Shown in pieces: positions 50,801 through 59,800 of a stretch of 64,000 nucleotides of DNA. Below the pieces are notes generated by a model. It did not search any database, was not told the origin of the DNA, and was given only the letters and a program-made list of their open reading frames with translations. How positions within the stretch are numbered: position 1 is the stretch's first letter; the number at the start of each line of letters is the position of its first letter. The DNA is from Congeria kusceri. Its lineage: Eukaryota; Mollusca; Bivalvia; Myida; Dreissenidae. The DNA lies in the NCBI GenBank assembly GCA_027627225.1, contig CM051040.1, positions 25,230,134-25,294,133 on the forward strand, written 5' to 3'. A program made the translations under genes and the position numbers.

Positions 50801-53800
50801 TATTAATATAATGTTGCTATCACTACTGAAGGAAAACAATTAGGCTGTTTCCAGATGACTGTGAAATGTCTTTTTTATTAACTGCTTACAATAATAAATA
50901 AAAGACAGCATTTAATTTTTATTTATTTTCCATGAAAACTTAACATACAGACTACAAAATAGAACAATCATTAAACTGTCTCCTGCATGTAACAGTCAGT
51001 AGCAGTTCGTGTTACCATAAAGTAACATTGCGCAACGTTCTGCGCATGTTGCTCCCCTTTGAATAAGGATGAGTACAACATAACGAAACAAAGCCGTGAA
51101 ACATCACAAAATGTTGCCTGTTGGGTGGAGCTTGTTTGAACAAAGTGGTAAATAGTAAAAAGCTCTTAATTATTATTTATACAGTAAAGTAGGTAATAAT
51201 AGAACATGTTTCATACCCTTGTTAACAGTCACACATTGTAATCGGTTGATTTCAAAGCCATGGACCAGGGATCATGTTATTTTCGGTTTTGCCAGTCAGA
51301 GACTGATTCTATTTGAAAAAGTCCGATTGAAATTACTGGTATTCGGTCCGACCATTTTTCTTAAATAATCCAGTCACTATAAAGGTCATGATAATTCCCT
51401 GATTTCAATACACAATACACATTTTATGGCCCCAATGCCCTGTAGGTGCGATTGCTGGTGGATCAGTGATGGGTGAATGACCCCAGTCGTGTCATGATCA
51501 GTCGATAATTGGAGTGCTTTTGTTGTAATTTGTTGACTGTGTTAATTACCGACAAAGAAATCAGGGTGTACTTCTCCTCGATAAAATCGTGTCCAGTTAC
51601 TATAGAGACTGATAATAGCAACTGGATGTAATCCTCTTGGAAAACATGCATTTGCTGCATATTTGGTTTAATTGACGTTTATGACGTCACATACTTAATT
51701 TTGACAAGTTCAAAGTGACCATATTGTATTACATTATATTTTAACTTAATTTCAGCTAAAATCATATAACAGGCATAAAATTAAAGTTTATTGAAGTTTG
51801 ATGTATGAAAACTTTGTTGTTTCTATTAATAATGAAAATACACATTTACTGACATGCCTTATTTTTTGGATACACATAATTCGGATACACAATGAGCATT
51901 TTATTGAACTGATTGTATGCCTATCTTTAAATTTTGTGTAGTTAAAACACATAATAGACATAGAAATTATAATTTCTTGAAGTTTGAGGTGTGAAAACTG
52001 TGATAATAGTTACTGGTGGGCGAGTAGTATCCGTGAACTAGCAGTATACGTGATTTGTATATTAAAAGGTGTAAAAGCTCTCCAGCATTGAATGTTGAGT
52101 TTACACACATCACCTAGCAACTGTTCCAAATGCAGAATAAGTTGAAGTCTCCAAAACTTCATAGCTTTCAAGATATTTACATTGTTCTTAAAAAAAAATC
52201 TCAAAACAACTTAACATCTTTGCGGATGCGCATAAATATATAATTGAACCCCTATTTTTATCTTTTACTTCCCTGTTTTCGGTTTACCAACGGTGATAGC
52301 TTGGTTATTCACATAAAGCAGCAATTTTAGTATTCAAACAACACCATCCATATATTCAACACGCATTTTTCGTGAAATATATTTTCTAAAAAAAAAGATG
52401 AATTGCAATTGCAAAATGTTTACTCAAAGCAAATATTAGCACAGAATTGCAATTTTAAAATGTCAATTATGCGGCTAGTTTCGGGATGATTTTGACAAAA
52501 TTTCAATGCATGAGGGATGTCTACTTTTATAATAACATGGTTATCTCCCGTTTACCATCAGCAAATGTTTAAGGGGCGCCAAAGGGGTCATCAAAAGACC
52601 ATTTTCCGGCATCCACTTATGTTAGTAATTGCCTTATCACCGCTAATCTGGCATAGAATTTAATAATATTACATCATTATGATGTAGGTAATATAATATA
52701 GAACAGTATAGAGCAATTAAAATCTTGAGGTGTGTACCACAAAATTCGCATTTTCAACTGAAAGGAAAGATCACGGATGCTACTAGTTTTATTGCTTCAA
52801 GTAATGCTTATTGTTTACCCCTTTTGAGACCCGTATATGGAAAAAACCATATGACGACATGACAAGATATTTACATCCTCGTAAACAGAAGGAGCCCAAC
52901 TTTATACGGCAACAAGCTTTTCTTTAAAAGAATTAATTACGCGACTGAAAATAAAGAAAAACTACAAAAAAATCACGGATACTACTCGCCACCCAGTATA
53001 CTTTAGAATACGCATTTTCATACATGCACCATATGCGGATACACATAATTCTGATCCAACATAAGAGTGATAGGCCGACCTCAAGAACCAATCACTTTCC
53101 AGAAAAATATGATCCCTTCTGTGGACTGTTGTTAATTGTACAGGCACATAAGGAGATTAAATCAATGCATTGCCCCCCACAGGCCATAGATCCCCAGAAA
53201 ATTGTTGATTTTCGAATAGAAATTGTTTTGCACTTATAACATCTGAATTATTACGTTAAAATGTAGTTATATTTAAAGAAGTAAAGTTGACAAATTGATT
53301 AACAGAACAGAAATTATATTCCCCTACCTATTTCTTTTTCGCGTCTCAACTTAAACTGAACTTTTATGCTTGAATCAAAGCTGCTAATCGTAACGTTTTG
53401 TTATAGTGGTATATTTGTTGAAAAATGTGTTTGTGCCATGATTTATTGTTGTAGAAAAAAATAGTTAGTATGCTAAAAAAAAATCCTCTTTATACAACGT
53501 AGGTACAGATTCAAAAGCAACCATGCACACCCAACAAAATCTGAAAAGGAAGAAGCTAGTGACAGTAAAGACAAGGTAAGTTTCACCACTCCCATTCATT
53601 TCTACAATTGCTTTTTTGAAAGATTTTGAGTTACAAAGTGCCAACAAAATGAATCCCATTTGAATCAGTATTTAAATGCATTTGTAAAATATTGCAAATT
53701 GTAAAAAAGCTTTTTAGTTTTAAAGTGGATGGATATTTATAGAAAGTACGGGTAGTTTAATATTGGGTGCATTGAGTATTGTAGGTGTTTTAAGTGCAAC

Positions 53801-56800
53801 ATAATCCATATTTATTAAGTAAATATTGCCAATATGCAAATATTACCTGTTGGGTCGCGTAACCACAAACAAGCAATTTTTTTTACGGATGGCTGTTTTT
53901 GGAAATTTTGTGGGATATGTTTGTTGTTCACTTTATATGGGTAGTTACTGTTTATAGTATCAGAAGACAATCATTTGCTTTGCCCCATTAAATAAGGAAA
54001 AACCACTGCCAATGTTTTTTTTGCCTGGCAGAGGGACGAGATAGACGGGCGCCCGAGGTCGTGGGCACTGACCCTGGAGGATGAAGAGGACCCGGAGATC
54101 GCCCGGGCAATAGAGATGTCCCTCAGGGAGGAGGAAACCCGGGAAAAGGTAGGGCTCAGTCAGAGCTCCAGATAAGAGGGGTATTTGTGTAAATACCCTT
54201 TAAAATATTGCAAATACCCTTTAGAAATTGTAAATAGGGGTACAAGTACCATTTAGAAAATTAAAGTGAGGGTACTGATCAACAATGAAATCTTGCCAAA
54301 AACGTATTAACGCTGCTCAGTTGGTTGACACATACCCCCGGTTGTTGCTGGACAGCCCAATGTATTAGAAGTCCAAATTAGGTCAAGGTCAAAGTGAGTT
54401 TGGGTAATATGGGTGGATTTGGAATGGTCATAAGCAACAACCGTTTAAGTGTTGTTTTAAGCAGTGTTGGTGCTAAATGAAATGATAAAATTTAGTTAAC
54501 CTCATACAAACGGAATCACGGAAGGACCTGACAATCACTGTATGCCTCAAGATGCCAGGGGCATGAAACATGTTCTTTTAAGTCTGAAAGGATTTCTTTA
54601 GTGGTGGCAGTGGTTACTGAAGACCACTAAGGGAAAGTAACTGCTGGGATGAGTATGAATATCGATTTGCAGAAATCGGGCCTCCATGGGGGCATGCTTT
54701 TTTCCTTATATGGCTATATTGAAAAAATCAGATATTACTCGGAAACCACTTCTGGGAATTCCAAATAAATTCACAGAAACTTCCCTTGACCCTCTACCAA
54801 ATTGCTTCCAAGTAATACTAATTTTGATCCGTCAAAAATCACGGCTGCCAAGGGGAAGGGCAGTTTTCCTTATACATGGTTAAATGATAACTGACAATCT
54901 TCTCATCGGAAACTATTTGACTGATTGTGTTTTTGGCTCGAAGTAAGCACTTGCAGACTTGCAACATGGAAGTACAAAATTAGTTTTGTGAGTTAATTTT
55001 TCTCTTGCTCAGAAAAAACTTACTTGTAAAGAATATGTGTACATAACAACAAGGCATGCATGGGTTTGTGGTTTTTTATCAAGAAATATTATGTCTTATA
55101 ATTTAGAACATAATCAAAAAACACATTCCACAGAAATTATTGTCCACCATGTCTTTCAACGGAAATACCCATAGATAAATATACATTGTATTGACAAATG
55201 CCCAGTTATGAACCCATGGGTTACACGCAACTATATGATAGGTTTTGCTATTAATTAATAGAATTGCGCGAAGGAACTTTTGTGCGAGTTAAAATATAAG
55301 CCACTCACCGTTATTTGCCAGTTGCAAAAATAATTTCGAGCTGTGTGTTTATGTTGCAGCTGTGTGAGGATTATGGGGAGGACAGCAGCCTGGAGAAGGC
55401 CCTGGAGATGAGCAGGAGGGACATCAGTACCTGTGGAGGTAGGTCTCACTTAGAGCTGTGTGAGGGGTATGGGGAGGACAGCAGCCTGGAGAGGGCACTG
55501 GAGATGAGCAGGAGGGACATCAGTACCTGTGGAGGTAGGTCTCACTATGGGGAGGACAGCAGCCTGGAGAAGGCCCTGGAGATGAGCAGGAGGGACATCA
55601 GTACCTGTGGAGGTAGGTCTCACTTAGAGCTGTGTGAGGAGTATGGGGAGGACAGCAGCCTGGAGAGGGCACTGGAGATGAGCAGGAGGGACATCAGTAC
55701 CTGTGGAGGTAGGTCTCACTATGGGGAGGACAGCAGCCTGGAGAGGGCACTGGAGATGAGCAGGAGGGACATCAGTACCTGTGGAGGTAGGTCTCACTTA
55801 GAGCTGTGTGAGGAGTATGGGGAGGACAGCAGCCTGGAGAGGGCACTGGAGATGAGCAGGAGGGACATCAATACATGTGGAGGTAGGTCTCACTATGGGG
55901 AGGACAGCAGCCTGGAGACGGCCCTAGAGATGAGCAGGAGGGACATCAATACCTGTGGAGGTAGGTCTCACTATGGGGAGGACAGTAGCCTGGAGATGAG
56001 CAGGAGGGACATCAATACCTGTGGAGGTAGGTCTCACTATGGGGAGGACAGCAGCCTGGAGAGGGCACTGGAGATGAGCAGGAGGGACATCAGTACCTGT
56101 GGAGGTAGGTCTCACTTAGAGCTGTGTGAGGAGTATGGGGAGGACAGCAGCCTGGAGAGGGCACTGGAGATGAGCAGGAGGGACATCAGTACCTGTGGAG
56201 GTAGGTCTCACTATGGGGAGGACAGCAGCCTGGAGAAGGCCCTGGAGATGAGCAGGAGGGACATCAGTACCTGTGGAGGTAGGTCTCACTTAGAGCTGTG
56301 TGAGGGGTATGGGGAGGACAGCAGCCTGGAGAGGGCACTGGAGATGAGCAGGAGGGACATCAGTACCTGTGGAGGTAGGTCTCACTATGGGGAGGACAGC
56401 AGCCTGGAGAAGGCCCTGGAGATGAGCAGGAGGGACATCAGTACCTGTGGAGGTAGGTCTCACTTAGAGCTGTGTGAGGAGTATGGGGAGGACAGCAGCC
56501 TGGAGAGGGCACTGGAGATGAGCAGGAGGGACATCAATACATGTGGAGGTAGGTCTCACTATGGGGAGGACAGCAGCCTGGAGACGGCCCTAGAGATGAG
56601 CAGGAGGGACATCAATACCTGTGGAGGTAGGTCTCACTATGGGGAGGACAGTAGCCTGGAGATGAGCAGGAGGGACATCAATACCTGTGGAGGTAGGTCT
56701 CACTATGGGGAGGACAGCAGCCTGGAGAGGGCACTGGAGATGAGCAGGAGGGACATCAGTACCTGTGGAGGTAGGTCTCACTTAGAGCTGTGTGAGGAGT

Positions 56801-59800
56801 ATGGGGAGGACAGCAGCCTGGAGAGGGCACTGGAGATGAGCAGGAGGGACATCAGTACCTGTGGAGGTAGGTCTCACTATGGGGAGGACAGCAGCCTGGA
56901 GAGGGCACTGGAGATGAGCAGGAGGGACATCAGTACCTGTGGAGGTAGGTCTCACTTAGAGCTGTGTGAGGAGTATGGGGAGGACAGCAGCCTGGAGAGG
57001 GCACTGGAGATGAGCAGGAGGGACATCAGTACCTGTGGTCGTAGGTCTCATTATGGGGAGGACAGCAGTCTGGAGTGGGCACTGGAGATGAGCAGGAGGG
57101 ACATCAGTACCTGTGGAGGTAGGTCTCAGAGCTGTGTGAGGAGTATGGGGAGGACGGCAGCCTGGAGAGGGCACTGGAGATGAGCAGGAGGGACATCAGT
57201 ACCTGTGGAGGTAGGTCTCACTATGGGGAGGACAGCAGCCTGGAGAGGGCACTGGAGATGAGCAGGAGGGACATCAGTACCTGTGGAGGTACGTCTCATT
57301 ATGGGGAGGACAGCAGCCTGGAGAAGGCACTGGAGATGAGCAGGAGGGACATCAGTACCTGTGGAGGTAGGTCTCACTATGGGGAGGACAGCAGCCTGGA
57401 GAGGGCACTGGAGATGAGCAGGAGGGACATCAGTACCTGTGGAGGTAGGTCTCACTTAGAGCTGTGTGAGGAGTATGGGGAGGACAGCAGCCTGGAGAGG
57501 GCACTGGAGATGAGCAGGAGGGACATCAATGCCTGTGGAGGTAGGTCTCACTATGGGGACGACAGCAGCCTGGAGAGGGCCCTAGAGATGAGCAGGAGGG
57601 ACATCAGTACCTGTGGAGGTAGGTCTCACTTATAGGCTGCCACTGAACTGTATGATCAGTCAGGGGTTGTTTATGTGTGAGGAGTATGGGGAGGACAGCA
57701 GCCTGGAGAGAGCCCTAAAGATGAGCAGGAGGGACATCAGTACCTGTGGAGGTAGGTCACATTTATAGGCTGCCACTGAACTGTATGATCAGTCAGGGGC
57801 TGTTTATGTGTGCATAAGTTACAGATAAGCACCAGTGGGGGTTAGTCTCACATGTATGCTGGAAACATGAACCTGGCACTGAACGTTCTGATTAGTCAGC
57901 ATTGATTTTTAAGGCCATTGTGAGACCGAAATAGGGCCGCATTTCCCAAGTTCATGTGTATATATCTTTCACCCAAACTCAAAATTTTCCACCTTGATCT
58001 CTTACATCATCGCTTGATGAAGAAACCAACAAAATTATCAGTACCTATTTTCACGTTAAAACAAGGGTAAAGGGCTATGCTGATTGTTTGTATAACGGAA
58101 GATAAAAGTGATTTGCAATAAATCTTTCTGATGTCATGTGTACCAGCAACAACTGAGTTGTGTTGGAATGCCAGTTATTTTTGCCTTAACAGGTTTCATT
58201 CTGTTAACAGTATGGTTCATTCTGTGTGAAAATCATTTCGTTCAAATCTGTTTATTTTAGCTCGATTGCTTCAAAAGCCTAAGGCTTATTGAGACACTCT
58301 CAAGTCTTTTTCCTGGGTAGAACCAGTACTTGGTGCCTTTGGGGGAGATCTTGAGTACGCTTCCAGATTGGGGATCGAACCGGGAACCTCCCGACCGCTA
58401 GGCGGACACTATATCCACTACGCCACCGCGACCTCAAAACGATTTGATTATGCTTCAGCTGTAGAACTGTGTTAAACTGTTATTAACAGTATTCACATGT
58501 CTTGTATTGCAGCCAGTGTAGAGTCCAGTAATGTCAATGAGATGACCTTTGAAGAACAGATTGAACTTGCAATGAGACAGAGCTTGATTGAGTCTCATCA
58601 CTATGGCAACCATTTGTTCTCTGATGATGTCGCTGATAATGGTGCTCATGAAGGTAAAATAGTTCAACAAGGGAACACAAGTCTTGATGATGTCATCAGT
58701 GACAGTGACACTGAAACAGCTCAAAGATTAGTCCGTGTAAATGGAGTAACAGGTAAAAACAGGACCACACAAAATGATGATGTCACCAATAATGGTGATC
58801 ACGAGTACACCAAATCTGACGACTCGTCTGAGGAACCATTGTGTAGGCTAACAAACAATAAAGCCAACTCGTACGATATTTGCCCAGAGGCTGTGCAGTA
58901 TTCCGCACTGCGATCTGTGAAGTCAAATAAAGAAAGCTGTAAAGTTTTAGAACAAAATACGTCTGAAAGTGAAATCAGTTTCGTAAATACAGAGGACTCC
59001 CAAGATGAAGACACTGCTTTGAAACAAACCCCAGAACATTCTAGTCCAGTGGCAGATCTCGGTAGTGCTGAGAGTAACACCAGCCATTCTGCTGAAGAGG
59101 AACGTATGAATGGCAAGTTGGAATGGAGTGAACAGAGGCCGACACCTGGAAAGAAGTGGGGAGATCGTGTAAAGAAATTAACTCAGGAAATTTGTGCGGA
59201 AAACTACCCGTTTTCTACAGACGAGAATGAGAGTGATGCAGAGGAGGCCGACCTTCTTTGTAGAGAGAAACTGGATGACACAGATGGGGAGTCTGACCTG
59301 GAGATGGGCGGGATGCGGAGGAAAGTGAAAGGAGGATGCCGGGAAGTGACCGCACAGGAAGACAAGATGGATGATGGGGATGGTAGGTCGTCCATCTGTG
59401 GGTTTGTATGTTAAGGTCTTGGGAATAATTTACCAATCAGATTGGGCAATGATTACAAGTTGAAAAATTGTCAGAAGAGTGTGGATGTATGACAATAATT
59501 ATGTTAAATTAAAATCAAGTTTATGCTATTTTGATTTTTAGCTCTACTATTCACCAAATAGTTTGAGCTATACTACTCACCCATTCGTCGGCGTAATGCT
59601 CTGGTTACGGTTTGCGTGAAACATGTCAAAGGTTTGCGTGAAACATGTCCATATCTCTGTTAATACTAACAGATATTCTATTGAAACTTCACACATGTGT
59701 TAGGGGTCATTATGTGAGGTCACTGACCAAGGCCCATAACTCTGACCTGCAATTTAGCAGAATTATGCCCCTTTTTGTATTTAGAAAATCAGGTTATCTC

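Noticed and set aside
55315..57183. The long open frame as a stand-alone repeat-protein gene
   Set aside because: Its first residues come from intron sequence before a clear acceptor at 55359/55360. Phase and UIM content tie it to USP37 exons on both sides.
55924..57455. Minus-strand open frames with PPAHLQ repeats
   Set aside because: Antisense shadows of the UIM units, with the same period and no independent evidence.
58371..58435. A tRNA gene on the minus strand
   Set aside because: A and B boxes are present but the cloverleaf is poor and a SINE tail follows.
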